Shown: positions 34,680 to 42,814 of the stretch, piece after piece
How positions within the stretch are numbered: position 1 is the first letter of the stretch
Layout of the letters: each line of letters opens with the position of its first letter
Origin: Mesorhizobium sp. B4-1-4
GTDB lineage: Bacteria; Pseudomonadota; Alphaproteobacteria; Rhizobiales; Rhizobiaceae
NCBI RefSeq assembly: GCF_006439395.2
Contig: NZ_CP083950.1
Location: 744,001 to 808,000 of the forward strand
Direction: 5' to 3'
DNA length: 64,000 bases
Made by a program: the position numbers and the translations under genes
The notes under the pieces: model-generated
What the model saw: the letters and a program-made list of their open reading frames with translations, nothing else
Database searches by the model: none
Told to the model about the DNA's origin: nothing

Positions 34680-34680
34680 G
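33583..34680 (+). CDS. IS630-family transposase
   Basis: A 365-aa DDE transposase, full length. The N-terminal HTH ([21 protein letters not shown]) and a second HTH ([15 protein letters not shown]) precede the catalytic core: first Asp in [12 protein letters not shown], second in VMDNYATHK, and Glu in [17 protein letters not shown]. The TAG stop uses the TA of the right-hand target site, so the reading frame ends exactly at the element border. It appears intact and potentially active. Confidence 0.94.
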   Translation: MAGRQADLVVLSDADRGFLESQVRRHKAPRSLSDRCRMVLLCAQGLQSKDVAERLGVHEHTVGKWRRRFVQDGIEGLTDEYRTGRPRTVSDAQVAQVVERTLNTTPKDATHWSIRSMAADRGLSHTTIRRIWTAFGLQPHRTETFKLSSDPLFVDKVQDIVGLYMSPPDRAIVLCVDEKSQIQALDREQPVLPMAPGVAERRTHTYVRNGTTSLFAALDVATGAVIGHCYKRHRATEFLDFLKRIDTEMPNGPDVHLVMDNYATHKTPRIKAWLARRPHWHVHFTPTSASWINQVERWFAELTRKQLQRGVHRSTAELEADIDAFIETHNENPTPYKWVKSADQILASVKRFCQKTMNRTSDSGD

Positions 34681-34810
34681 GGCGTAGTGTGACGAGCATC
34701 CTAGTCATGGTTCTGGTTAGGGCGTATGATTATCCGGTCGCCCGCGCATAACCTGGCAGCGGATGCTTGAAAGAGACGATATCGTGCTTTCGCCCAACGG
34801 GAGGAAAGCC

Positions 34811-34984
34811 ATGTCCAGCGAGGGCGGCGACCGCGAGCTTCAGACTGCCAAGGAACAGCACGTCAACTGGCTTGTGAACAAAACCGGCATCACCCATTCA
34901 CAGGCCCGCGAGCTTATCGACTTGCTCGGCATAGGCAGTCTGCCGTCGCTCGTGCGTGAAGCGCTCTTGCTGCTGAAAAAGTAG
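34811..34984 (+). CDS. Small DUF3606-like protein
   Basis: A 57-aa protein with GGGAGGAAAG before ATG 34811. The HVNWLVNKTGITHSQARELID segment is like the short helix-turn-helix-like DUF3606 proteins common in rhizobia. Function unknown. The next 186 bp hold no convincing gene. Confidence 0.55.
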   Translation: MSSEGGDRELQTAKEQHVNWLVNKTGITHSQARELIDLLGIGSLPSLVREALLLLKK

Positions 34985-35284
34985 TCCGCCAAACTTCCGC
35001 CACCGCCTCCACCCATGCCGCCGCCTCCGGAGGGACTTACACATGCGACATGGGCGAAGAAAGTGCCCCTGCCATTTTGGGCGCAGGAGAACGGTCAGGC
35101 AGCGCTTTACGCTCAACACACTTGGGCCGAGGTCAAGTCGACTGGCCGCCTCCTGTGAGAGGACGAGTCTATGGCGGCTGTGAACAGCAACGCAAGCTGC
35201 GTGGGGTTCTATTGCGCTTTCGGTCGTCCTAACGGTAGACATGTTGCCGTCGAAACAACCAAGCAACTCTCAGGTGCATGCAGA

Positions 35285-36094
35285 ATGGTGTCCAAAACCG
35301 ATCCCGCGCGTGAGATTGCAGATATCTGTAGAAAGCTGGGAGGGTCTTCTGACCAGCCGGGTGATAAGCACATCGCTACAACCATTGGAGTGGAGCAATG
35401 GTCTCGCGATTTTTATGAGGTGATCTTCTCAATCGCAGAGCGTCTGGAATTGCTTCTCCGGGTGCTGGACGAGCTAGAGTTGGACGAGGACCAGCGGGAA
35501 GAGATCCGCGGCCATATCAAATCCATCAAGTCCGCATTTAGCCGCAACGCATTGATAACGGCTTGGAACGTCAAGGGCGGCGGCTTGGCCATTCTGAAAG
35601 GTCCGCACGCCGCCGCCATCAACGCCCTATCGGGTCAGGTGCGGACGAAGATTTGGTACCCGAAACTGGACGAAGCAGAAGCCAAAGAGATCGTGGGTCT
35701 CGTGGATTCCCTGCTGACCTGGCTGCAGGATATCCAGCTGAACGAACAAGACTTCCTGCGCCAGGCTCTCATGGAGGGATTACAGCGGTGCAGGACGCGG
35801 CTTGACCGGCTACAGTGGCTTGGCTGGGGCTACACGGTAGAGTCGCTTCGGGACGTAATTGGCGCGTACATGGCGCTCGAACGTGGCTTTCCGGACGCTA
35901 CGCAGACCAACCCGCCAGCTGCAGCCGTCGTTAAAAAGACGCTCGACACCCTCAAAGCTATTTCTGACAAGGTCGGGGTGGCTAGGGATGTGACCGACAA
36001 CGGTCGATTTCTCATCGAGATATACGGGTGGGCCGCACTGGCTAAGCAGGCCGGAATCGCAGGCTTGATTGGATTTGGTATCCCGGGCGGTTAG
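35285..36094 (+). CDS. Helical protein of unknown function
   Basis: A 269-aa protein from ATG 35285. The frame is open to 35171, but the extra residues look non-coding. Mostly amphipathic helices with an acidic coiled-coil-like part (RVLDELELDEDQREEIRGHI) and a hydrophobic Gly-rich C-terminus (KQAGIAGLIGFGIPGG) that could touch a membrane. No family recognised. Part of the accessory block between the IS and the packaging genes. Confidence 0.55.
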   Translation: MVSKTDPAREIADICRKLGGSSDQPGDKHIATTIGVEQWSRDFYEVIFSIAERLELLLRVLDELELDEDQREEIRGHIKSIKSAFSRNALITAWNVKGGGLAILKGPHAAAINALSGQVRTKIWYPKLDEAEAKEIVGLVDSLLTWLQDIQLNEQDFLRQALMEGLQRCRTRLDRLQWLGWGYTVESLRDVIGAYMALERGFPDATQTNPPAAAVVKKTLDTLKAISDKVGVARDVTDNGRFLIEIYGWAALAKQAGIAGLIGFGIPGG

Positions 36095-36123
36095 GCGGGG
36101 TACGCTTCCTCGTTGCGACCCCC

Positions 36124-36279
36124 TTAATTTCCGGCCATGAACACCCAGAACACCGGCCAAGCGACAGCCGTGCCGATGGCAACAGGCTGCTCGAACTGGT
36201 GATGTCGGGCAATGTCGTAGGTAATGTCAGCGATGGCGAGGTAGGCCACCAGTGCGAGAAGGGCGATTGTGATTTTCAT
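36124..36279 (-). CDS. Small two-helix membrane protein (51 aa)
   Basis: Starts MKITIALLALVAYLAIADIT, with a second hydrophobic segment VAWPVFWVFMAGN at the end. Two membrane passes with a short polar loop. It lies 15 bases after the stop of the 36295 gene on the same strand, so the two probably share a transcript. Toxin- or holin-like sizes are possible, but there is no specific match. Confidence 0.55.
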   Translation of the reverse strand: MKITIALLALVAYLAIADITYDIARHHQFEQPVAIGTAVAWPVFWVFMAGN

Positions 36280-36294
36280 GCATCGGACCCTCCC

Positions 36295-36534
36295 TCAATT
36301 CGACCACGGGAATACGCGGAAGGCGGGCTCGGATTGCCAATTGTCACGGCGAACGGTTACGGCTTCGACCTCGACGCGGTAGCCGACATGCTTTGCCAAC
36401 CTTAAAGCTGCCGCGCGGGCTTCATCCTCGGTTTCGATAAAGCTATCCACCGCCTCGTCATCGGCAGCCTGCTCGCTGACTTCATCATCAACATGACCAA
36501 ACTGGTTCGGGCAGATGATAATACTGTAAAGCAT
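36295..36534 (-). CDS. Small acidic protein
   Basis: A 79-aa protein from ATG 36534; an in-frame ATG at 36558 would add 8 residues. The N-terminus LYSIIICPNQFGHVDDE leads into an acidic segment and an alpha/beta end (AALRLAKHVGYRVEVEAVTV). No recognised family and no strong ribosome-binding site. Confidence 0.5.
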   Translation of the reverse strand: MLYSIIICPNQFGHVDDEVSEQAADDEAVDSFIETEDEARAAALRLAKHVGYRVEVEAVTVRRDNWQSEPAFRVFPWSN

Positions 36535-36666
36535 TTTATAATAGTTATTTATCCACATCCGACAATACCAAATGCTTCGGCCATTAACCGCTAAACCCTT
36601 TAACCGGCTCGGTTATTTGATTCTCCTAGCCATTAAGCGTACCGTCCGGCCCCACTGGAGAGACCG

Positions 36667-37020
36667 ATGGCTGGCGCCCCGAACCTGCACGGCATGACCA
36701 TTGATGAGCTGGATAAACTGATTGCGGACGCCGCCGCCGTCCGTGACAGCAAGCTGGCCGAGCAGATAGCCACCCTTGAAAAGAACCTCGCGCAGCTGCG
36801 GGCGAAACAGGCTGGCCCAGCGGAGCCGGGCAAGGTCCGCCGCGCGGTGCCGCAGTTCAAGTATTGGATTCGCGCAAAACAGAAGGGCTGGACGGGCAGG
36901 GGCGGGAAAAAGGCTGAAGAGGCCTTCCGCGCCCATTTCGAGCCGGGTAAGGATCTGAAAGACTACCGGGTGAGGCCCGGTAACGAGGCTCCGGAGCGCA
37001 CCGACGCGGATAGGTATTAG
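36667..37020 (+). CDS. H-NS-like nucleoid protein (tentative)
   Basis: A 117-aa basic protein. An N-terminal coiled coil (MTIDELDKLIADAAAVRDSK, then EQIATLEKNLAQLRAKQ) resembles H-NS oligomerisation segments. A C-terminal half contains GWTGRGGKKAEEAF, reminiscent of the GRG-type AT-hook loop of H-NS. The rest of the C-terminal domain differs from typical H-NS. GGAGAG precedes ATG 36667. The DUF2971 gene begins 2 bases after its stop. It could be a xenogeneic silencer or just a coiled-coil DNA-binding protein. Confidence 0.45.
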   Translation: MAGAPNLHGMTIDELDKLIADAAAVRDSKLAEQIATLEKNLAQLRAKQAGPAEPGKVRRAVPQFKYWIRAKQKGWTGRGGKKAEEAFRAHFEPGKDLKDYRVRPGNEAPERTDADRY

Positions 37021-37022
37021 AA

Positions 37023-37982
37023 ATGCAAGTGACGCAAGAAGAGCTGATCCACTTTGGGATTTTCCACCCGGTCGCCGTGGAACAGTACATGAAAGTTTTG
37101 GCGGCCAAGACCCGCTTCGTTCACTACTGCAGCGCGGAAACGGCCTTCCATATCATCCGGTCGAAAAAGATGCGGCTTCGCAACGCGACCGTCATGAACG
37201 ATTTTATGGAAATCGAGCACGGCACCAGGTGCCTTAGGGCGGCCTGGAACAGTGCGAACGGCGAACGGTTCCGAGCGGTTGTGGACGGTGTTTTCGAAGG
37301 GATTGCTGAGGAGCTGACTGGCCTTTTGAATGGTTGGGTGCCGCTCTTCGGCAAGGAGACGTTTATAAGCTGCCTTTCCGAACACGGCGACGATGAGGAC
37401 GACCTCGGCCGCTTGTCAATGTGGAGGGCTTACGGCGGCCCGGCGGGCGTAGCAGTGGTGTTGAACCCAGAGCCATTTTATTCGACCAGTACGGTGCTGG
37501 GCGCCGTCTCTTCGCCGGTTGCCTATCTGGACGAGGGCGAATTCTCGGCTCAGTTCGACCGCGTGACCAAAGGCATCGAAACCCATAGCGCCTTGCTGAA
37601 AGGTCAGGGTCGGCAAGCTCTTATCAACTCACTGTTTGCTGCCTTTCGCTTCGCTGTTTTATGTACGAAGCATCCTGGCTTCCGAGAGGAGCGAGAATGG
37701 CGGATAATTTTTGACCCGCGCTTTTCGACCTCCCACAAGCTTGAACGAAGTGTTGAATTGATCCGCGGTGTGCCGCAGGTCGTCCACAGCATTCCCTTCA
37801 AGGATTACCCTGAGGATGGATTCGTCGGCGCCGAGCTTCCGAAGCTTATTAATCGCATTATTATCGGCCCTACCGAGTTTCCTGACCAACTGCGCGAAGC
37901 GACGATCGCGCTTCTACAGGAGGCAAGCGTGCCGGACGCCGAAAAGAAGGTCGTCTGTTCAACGATCCCTCTCCGGCAGTAG
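37023..37982 (+). CDS. DUF2971 family protein
   Basis: A 319-aa protein with the DUF2971 layout: FVHYCSAETAFHIIRSKKM, then LRNATVMNDFMEI, ISCLSEHGDDEDDLGRLSMW and RAYGGPAGVAVVL, and later FREEREWRIIF. Family members are widespread on mobile DNA and often near defence genes, with no known activity. Two bases separate it from the H-NS-like gene, so they form one operon. Confidence 0.82.
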   Translation: MQVTQEELIHFGIFHPVAVEQYMKVLAAKTRFVHYCSAETAFHIIRSKKMRLRNATVMNDFMEIEHGTRCLRAAWNSANGERFRAVVDGVFEGIAEELTGLLNGWVPLFGKETFISCLSEHGDDEDDLGRLSMWRAYGGPAGVAVVLNPEPFYSTSTVLGAVSSPVAYLDEGEFSAQFDRVTKGIETHSALLKGQGRQALINSLFAAFRFAVLCTKHPGFREEREWRIIFDPRFSTSHKLERSVELIRGVPQVVHSIPFKDYPEDGFVGAELPKLINRIIIGPTEFPDQLREATIALLQEASVPDAEKKVVCSTIPLRQ

Positions 37983-38113
37983 AGATTAAAGGGGGAGTGA
38001 TGACCAAGAAGGATACCAAAAAGCTGTGCTTTGTCGTTGGGCCTAAGCACGTTGTAAAGTCGGTCGATCACGGGCGCGGTTTCATTCGTCAGTTCACGCG
38101 CCTTGAAATACTT

Positions 38114-38221
38114 TCAGTTCGGCCCGTACTTCGCCTCCTGCTTGGCCACGTATTCGCGAATGATCGCCTTAACTTCTGGCGAGGGTTCGGGCAGGCTGAT
38201 CGGCGTAACGGGCTTGCTCAT
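38114..38221 (-). CDS. Packaging-operon protein 7 (35 aa)
   Basis: Encodes MSKPVTPISLPEPSPEVKAI followed by a short charged helix. It is too small for most gene finders, but its ATG overlaps the stop of the preceding gene (ATGA), as elsewhere in this operon, which supports translation. Last gene of the minus-strand block. Confidence 0.5.
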   Translation of the reverse strand: MSKPVTPISLPEPSPEVKAIIREYVAKQEAKYGPN

Positions 38222-38436
38222 GGTTTCAGCTTCTCGAACGTGCGGAAGAAGTGAGCTTGATCGCGGTGCGACACGACTTTCGGATTGTCGCTCGCGAACC
38301 TGACACGGCCCGACTTATCGCGCCCTGTATGTGCGAAATCGGCGAACACGTCGGCGTCAGACTTCGCCTTCTTGCGGTCGGCAAGGTCCTGATTCTCAGC
38401 GTGCCGCATCACGTCGTAAAGGTACTGGCGCTTCAT
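38218..38436 (-). CDS. Packaging-operon protein 6 (72 aa)
   Basis: A charged protein (KRQYLYDVMRHAENQDLADR, later HRDQAHFFRTFEKL). ATG 38436 overlaps the previous stop in ATGA and the gene ends in another ATGA. No known family. The sequence around 38319-38335 carries one copy of the dispersed element motif. Confidence 0.65.
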   Translation of the reverse strand: MKRQYLYDVMRHAENQDLADRKKAKSDADVFADFAHTGRDKSGRVRFASDNPKVVSHRDQAHFFRTFEKLKP

Positions 38437-38651
38437 GGCATGCGCCACTTCACAGGCGCGGGCCTCGGCGCGGGCGCTGGCTTCGGGTCCGGTAGCGTCG
38501 GCATGGATGCTCTGAGCGTGTCCAGGTGCTCGCGCATTCGCTCGCCATAGGCCTTGTCGGTGGCGGAACCGCGCTCGACCTCACGCAGCCGATACGTGGA
38601 CTCATCGGACGGTACCGCGGGCTGATCGACTGGCACGTGAAGTTCGCTCAT
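38433..38651 (-). CDS. Packaging-operon protein 5 (72 aa)
   Basis: A small hydrophilic protein with a Pro-rich C-terminus (PTLPDPKPAPAPRPAPVKW). It starts 2 bases after the stop of the 205-aa gene and overlaps the next by 4 bases. No known domain; Pro-rich tails of this kind occur in phage head-completion and scaffold proteins, but that is only suggestive. Confidence 0.65.
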   Translation of the reverse strand: MSELHVPVDQPAVPSDESTYRLREVERGSATDKAYGERMREHLDTLRASMPTLPDPKPAPAPRPAPVKWRMP

Positions 38652-38653
38652 GA

Positions 38654-39271
38654 CTAAGCCCGATCCCCTAGCGTTGCGGCGGGGTTCATCCTGCCGACGC
38701 CTGTTTCTGCGCCGCGCAGTTGCTCGGTGCGGCGACGCTGCGTGTCGCGCTCATCCTCGCTCACCAGCACGGGCACGGTGGGATCGTATGCGGGGCCGGC
38801 CATGATGGGGCTCGACACGTCGCCGAGAATGCCAGTCTTGAACGTGTTGACGAACTTGCCGTCTTGGTATCCCGCATTCTTGTTGCGCATTTTGGCGATT
38901 GCGGTGATCTGCGCGTCGGTGAGCGTTGCGCCGTTGTAGGCGAAAGCTACGAGATCATCCTGGGGAACGTTGGTTCGCGCCGACAAACCGACGATATCGG
39001 TCAGCTGCTTGCGCACGTCGTTACGCAGTTCGGCGACCGTCAGCACGATTGACTGCGCATCTTTGTAAACAATCTCGCCGGTAACGTCGTCAATGGTCTT
39101 GCTCGGCCAAATGCGCTCGACAACCTTCTTCGCTGCCTTCGACGGGAGATCGAACGCTTTCAGATCGCGAATGCCGACGCCACACTCGACCGCGACAGCT
39201 TCAATCGAGCGCTCGCTGAGCAGGCAGATATGATCGCGAATGGCCTTGAGCTTGTCGGTTTCGGTGCTCAT
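38654..39271 (-). CDS. Packaging-operon protein 4 (205 aa), unknown
   Basis: A 205-aa soluble protein, mostly helical to residue 140, with a flexible C-terminus. No capsid, portal or scaffold signature is recognisable. It is coupled upstream by ATGA. It is the largest unknown in the operon after the protease, so it is a prime candidate for a structural or capsid-remodelling factor. Confidence 0.7.
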   Translation of the reverse strand: MSTETDKLKAIRDHICLLSERSIEAVAVECGVGIRDLKAFDLPSKAAKKVVERIWPSKTIDDVTGEIVYKDAQSIVLTVAELRNDVRKQLTDIVGLSARTNVPQDDLVAFAYNGATLTDAQITAIAKMRNKNAGYQDGKFVNTFKTGILGDVSSPIMAGPAYDPTVPVLVSEDERDTQRRRTEQLRGAETGVGRMNPAATLGDRA

Positions 39272-39615
39272 GATGGTTCCTTGCCCTGTGCTAATTGTGC
39301 GTAAAATTGTTGAAGGTCCGCCAACGTCGCGAGGCGGTCGATGGCATCGAGTGTGCGGGCGCGAAGATCGGATGATTGGGTGCGCGGCAAGGGTGCCACG
39401 GAGGCAGCAGGTTTTGCCGCGCTCATGGGCTGGGTCGAGGGCCTAATGGGCGCAAGCAGTTCGACGGGCTGCGGCGCAGGCATCGAGTACATGGGCGCCG
39501 GCGCGGTCTCGCTCGGGCCGCTGTTGTCGCGCGGCCAGATTGGGGCCATCGACATGTTCTCGTCAGCTGGGCGAACCGGATCGCGTGCTGGTTTGCGGGT
39601 TTGAAGCTTGCTCAC
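39268..39615 (-). CDS. Packaging-operon protein 3 (115 aa), Pro/Ala-rich
   Basis: Starts at GTG 39615 inside the stop of the protease gene (GTGA) and ends in ATGA with the next gene. An N-terminal Pro/Ala/Met-rich, disordered stretch (SETAPAPMYSMPAPQPVEL) precedes a short C-terminal helix (LDAIDRLATLADLQQFYAQL). A disordered segment followed by a helix immediately after a prohead protease recalls scaffold-like proteins; there is no direct match. Confidence 0.65.
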   Translation of the reverse strand: MSKLQTRKPARDPVRPADENMSMAPIWPRDNSGPSETAPAPMYSMPAPQPVELLAPIRPSTQPMSAAKPAASVAPLPRTQSSDLRARTLDAIDRLATLADLQQFYAQLAQGKEPS

Positions 39616-40361
39616 GCCAGCTGACCTTTCGCCGTGCGTATCAGCGTTTGCAGGCGTTCCAGGCGCGCCATCGTGTCGGCATGCTCAGGCCCTGCTTTTA
39701 CGGATTGCATCTGCGCCGCTTCGTTGCCCGGAAATAGAACAATGCTCACTTCGAACAGGTCGCCGCGATCAATGCGCAAGTACTGGTCCTCGCCGCCATC
39801 GACCTTTCGCGTGACGACCTCGTAATCTTCCAACATGAAGCCGACGCTGAAGTTCGCGCCACCAGACTGTTTCAAGTACGAGTAACGTTCCGCGACGTAT
39901 TCGATATCCAGATTGAGCTTGGCTTCCATCCAAAGCCTGCCGCCTCGGCGATACTCAAGCGTAGTGATCACCCCTGCCGGCTTCGTCCAATCGTGATCGA
40001 GCAGCAGCTTGATGCCCTTCGGACCGGTCAGGCCGCGCTTATCAATCGACGCTTGGAAGGCGCCGGCCATCACCTCGTGGTTGTAGCTGTCGCGGTCGGA
40101 GGTGCTTGCCCACCCGGCGATGACGCCCGAGTCACTGCTGACCGACGACGCGTCGAGCTTGATCACAGCCCCGGTAAGATTCTTCTGCGTCGGCACTCGC
40201 ACCGCATCGGCGCGCATGGACTTGAGCTTCGTTACCATCAGTTCCGCGTCAGCGAGCGCCTTCGTATCGCCCTTGCTGACGGCGATCAGCGAAGCAACCG
40301 CCGCCTTCATGTACCAAAGGCGCTGGGATGCATCGTCATAACCTTTGGTTAGAATGCTCAT
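39612..40361 (-). CDS. HK97-type prohead protease
   Basis: A 249-aa protein of the phage prohead protease family (peptidase U35/S78-like). The core reads VIAGWASTSDRDSYNHEVM, GAFQASI, IKLLLDHDWTKPAGVI (catalytic His region), SGGANFSVGFMLEDYE (Ser region) and FEVSIVLFPGNEAAQM. It normally cleaves scaffold and capsid during head maturation. Here it is embedded in a coupled operon without a recognisable capsid or portal gene, and on the strand opposite to the terminase genes. Confidence 0.9.
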   Translation of the reverse strand: MSILTKGYDDASQRLWYMKAAVASLIAVSKGDTKALADAELMVTKLKSMRADAVRVPTQKNLTGAVIKLDASSVSSDSGVIAGWASTSDRDSYNHEVMAGAFQASIDKRGLTGPKGIKLLLDHDWTKPAGVITTLEYRRGGRLWMEAKLNLDIEYVAERYSYLKQSGGANFSVGFMLEDYEVVTRKVDGGEDQYLRIDRGDLFEVSIVLFPGNEAAQMQSVKAGPEHADTMARLERLQTLIRTAKGQLA

Positions 40362-40600
40362 TGTGCTGGCTCATCAATTGGTTTGAGGGCTCGGGGATCG
40401 GTGACGGGAATGCTTTCGAACAGCTGACCATCTGCGAGCGCGGCGTACTTGATCGCGGTTGGCTCGCCGAACAGCACGACGCCTTCGACCATCGACGCCG
40501 GCAGGCCAGCGACGGTTTCGAGGCGCAAATCAGGCGCGCCCCGTGGCACGGGATTATGCTCGATCTGGTCGAGGCCTTTGATGGGAGCTGATGCCGGCAT
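40358..40600 (-). CDS. Packaging-operon protein 1 (80 aa)
   Basis: Begins MPASAPIKGLDQIEHNPVPR, with AAGGGAC before ATG 40600. The TGA overlaps the protease ATG. It contains GVVLFGEPTAIKYAALADG, which looks like a compact beta domain. No known family. First gene of the seven-gene minus-strand operon. Confidence 0.65.
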   Translation of the reverse strand: MPASAPIKGLDQIEHNPVPRGAPDLRLETVAGLPASMVEGVVLFGEPTAIKYAALADGQLFESIPVTDPRALKPIDEPAQ

Positions 40601-40705
40601 TGGTTGTGTCCCTTTCGAGTCCCTAACGAGGGCCACCACTACCGGATCAGGGTTGCAGCAAGTGCGCGTGGTGGCCCCGTCGTAGGGACTGTGTATTGAA
40701 CGCAT

Positions 40706-40827
40706 AATTTGCGCGCACTGTAAACATAACAGGTCAGTATGCTTGCAGATTTATTTGGAGATACTTGCATTTATTTGCGCAAACCTGTATGTGATCAACA
40801 GTCATTCACGTACATGGCGAGGTTGTT
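40706..40827. promoter_or_regulatory. Divergent control region before terS, with direct repeats
   Basis: AT-rich region between the minus-strand operon and terS. It holds an imperfect direct repeat, CTTGCAGATTTATTTGGAGA then CTTGCATTTATTTGCGCAAA (near 40742-40782). A CCTGTATGTG lies at 40784-40793 and CACGTACATGGCGAGG at 40807-40822, both matching the dispersed motif in opposite orientation. It must contain promoters for both units and could contain the packaging (cos/pac) recognition site. Confidence 0.45.
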
Positions 40828-41289
40828 ATGCCTTTCAAGCTGCACTTCGATGTCAATTCAGTAGCGAAACCTCGCGCTGTGCGCGTCTATAGTGCCGTGC
40901 ATTGCGATAGCGTCATCTCGTATATGAAGCAGGGCCACACCGTGACGGCCTACTGCGGCGTTGCAGGTATCAGTCGCAAGTTGTTCGATGAATGGGCGCT
41001 TGAGCACCCTGAACTCGCTGAGGCCATCGAACGGGGCAGGGCGGCGGCAGTCCTGTATTGGGAAAAGGAACAGGCTTCCGCGCTGCGCGACGGTCGCTCA
41101 GCTGTGGTCGCGACGTTCGCGCTCAAGAACCTTGCGCCGACCGAATGGCGCGAGAAGGTCGAGATCAATACGCACCTGCACATCACAACTTCACAGGCGG
41201 AATTAGTCGATGCCATCGACCGCAAGTTCAACAAGCTTATCGAGCACGATCCTGTCGAAAGCGGCGATCCTCGCAAAACTCGACACTGA
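40828..41289 (+). CDS. terS: Terminase small subunit (DNA-recognition)
   Basis: A 153-aa protein with an HTH-like recognition segment (VTAYCGVAGISRKLFDEWALEHPELAEAI pattern). A helical oligomerisation part follows, with VVATFALKNLAPTEWREKVE, the phrase typical of small terminase and phage HTH packaging proteins. It overlaps the large subunit gene by 80 bases, as is common. It would select the DNA to be packaged. Confidence 0.78.
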   Translation: MPFKLHFDVNSVAKPRAVRVYSAVHCDSVISYMKQGHTVTAYCGVAGISRKLFDEWALEHPELAEAIERGRAAAVLYWEKEQASALRDGRSAVVATFALKNLAPTEWREKVEINTHLHITTSQAELVDAIDRKFNKLIEHDPVESGDPRKTRH

Positions 41290-42814
41290 CAAGCGCCGGG
41301 CGTTTATCGAAGGACTCAGCGAAGACGAAAAGCTGTACCTGCCGCACAACTGGCGGTTTTGGGCACGGCCTCAACAGCTTTCGCCCGAGCAATTCGAGAC
41401 ATGGTTGATCCTCGCAGGGCGCGGTTTCGGCAAAACCCGCGCTGGTGCCGAATGGGTACGCGAGAAGGCCAAGGAAGGGTGCGAGCGAATAGCGCTCGTC
41501 GCCGCCACCGCCGCCGATGCTCGCGACGTGATGGTGCAGGGCGAAAGCGGCATCATCGCCGTTTCTTGGGAACACGATCGCGACATCAATGGCGATCACA
41601 TGGGCATCCCGGTTTACGAACCATCGAAGCGGCGCATCATTTGGGCGAACGGTGCGCAAGCCGTTCTTTACTCAGCCGAGGAACCGGATCGTCTTCGCGG
41701 TCCGCAGCATGATGCCGCGTGGGCCGATGAAGTATGCGCTTGGCAATATGCACGTGATACCTGGGATATGCTGCAATTCGGCCTGCGCCTCGGTATCGTT
41801 CCGCAATGCTGCGTGACGACCACACCGAAACCGATGGCGCTTTTGCGCGACATCATGCGAGACGAAGGTACGGTTATCAGCGGCGGTTCGACCTATGACA
41901 ACGCGGCGAACCTCGCCAAACCATTCATGCGTTCGATCACCAAGAAGTACGAGGGCACCCGTCTCGGTCGGCAGGAACTGCACGCCGAAATCCTTGACGA
42001 CATGCAGGGCGCGCTTTGGCAGCGGGAATGGTTCGACACTGCGCGCCGCAAGCCAGGAACGATTGTTGACCTAGTGCGCGTCGTCGTCGCCATCGACCCG
42101 ACAGGTTCGAGGGGCGGCGACGCAACAGGCATCGTCGTGGTGGGTTTGGGCGTCGATGGGCGTGCTTACGTGCTTGCAGACTACTCGTGCAACCTGTCGC
42201 CGTCGGGCTGGGGAAAGCGCGCAGTTGAAGCGTACCGGCGATTTGAAGCCGACCGCATCGTTGCTGAAGTGAACTTCGGCGGCGAGATGGTCGAGGCGAC
42301 AATCCACACCATCGATCCTAGCGTGCCATACAAAGCGGTTCATGCGTCAAGAGGCAAGGTCGTTCGCGCCGAACCTGTTGCCGCCCTGTACGAGCAAGGC
42401 CGTGTCTCGCATGTTGGGAATCTCGATGAGCTTGAAGATCAATGCTGCTTGATGAGCGGCAACGGTTTCGAGGGTGAAGGATCGCCCGACCGCGTTGACG
42501 CGCTGGTATGGGCAATCACTGAACTGATGCTTGGCGAGAACGATGACCGCGACAATTGGGAAATGGTGCAGGTCGGCAATGGCGCGTTTGATTGGCGGCG
42601 CAAAGGTTCGACGCCTCAGCCTGTCGCGCCTAGCATGAACATGCGAGCAGACACTGACGTACATGGGCGCGAATTGTCGGAGCGCGGTGACGACGTGGCC
42701 AGGATCAAGCAGGCGCTTGTGGGTTCAGCATTTCACGTTGTCGAAGACCCGCACAGCATCCAGGCGATCGTCGCTGATATGTTGGCGGGCAGGAGGCGGA
42801 TTAACGATGTTTGA
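41210..42814 (+). CDS. terL: Terminase large subunit (packaging ATPase/nuclease)
   Basis: A 534-aa protein with intact ATPase and nuclease parts. Walker A lies in LILAGRGFGKTRAGAEW (about residues 67-83), the Walker B-like site in AAWADEVCAW (about 168), and the motif III-like CCVTTTPKP after it. The RNase H-like nuclease Asp is in VVAIDPTGSRGGDATG (about 288), with later acidic residues in EVNFGGEM and SPDRVDALVWA. It would pump DNA into proheads. No portal gene follows, unlike in normal HK97-like phages. Confidence 0.93.
   Translation: MPSTASSTSLSSTILSKAAILAKLDTDKRRAFIEGLSEDEKLYLPHNWRFWARPQQLSPEQFETWLILAGRGFGKTRAGAEWVREKAKEGCERIALVAATAADARDVMVQGESGIIAVSWEHDRDINGDHMGIPVYEPSKRRIIWANGAQAVLYSAEEPDRLRGPQHDAAWADEVCAWQYARDTWDMLQFGLRLGIVPQCCVTTTPKPMALLRDIMRDEGTVISGGSTYDNAANLAKPFMRSITKKYEGTRLGRQELHAEILDDMQGALWQREWFDTARRKPGTIVDLVRVVVAIDPTGSRGGDATGIVVVGLGVDGRAYVLADYSCNLSPSGWGKRAVEAYRRFEADRIVAEVNFGGEMVEATIHTIDPSVPYKAVHASRGKVVRAEPVAALYEQGRVSHVGNLDELEDQCCLMSGNGFEGEGSPDRVDALVWAITELMLGENDDRDNWEMVQVGNGAFDWRRKGSTPQPVAPSMNMRADTDVHGRELSERGDDVARIKQALVGSAFHVVEDPHSIQAIVADMLAGRRRINDV

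Noticed and set aside
37997..38254. Plus-strand 85-codon frame after the DUF2971 gene
   Set aside because: Overlaps two minus-strand genes joined by ATGA; only the first dozen codons look natural, so at most a remnant.
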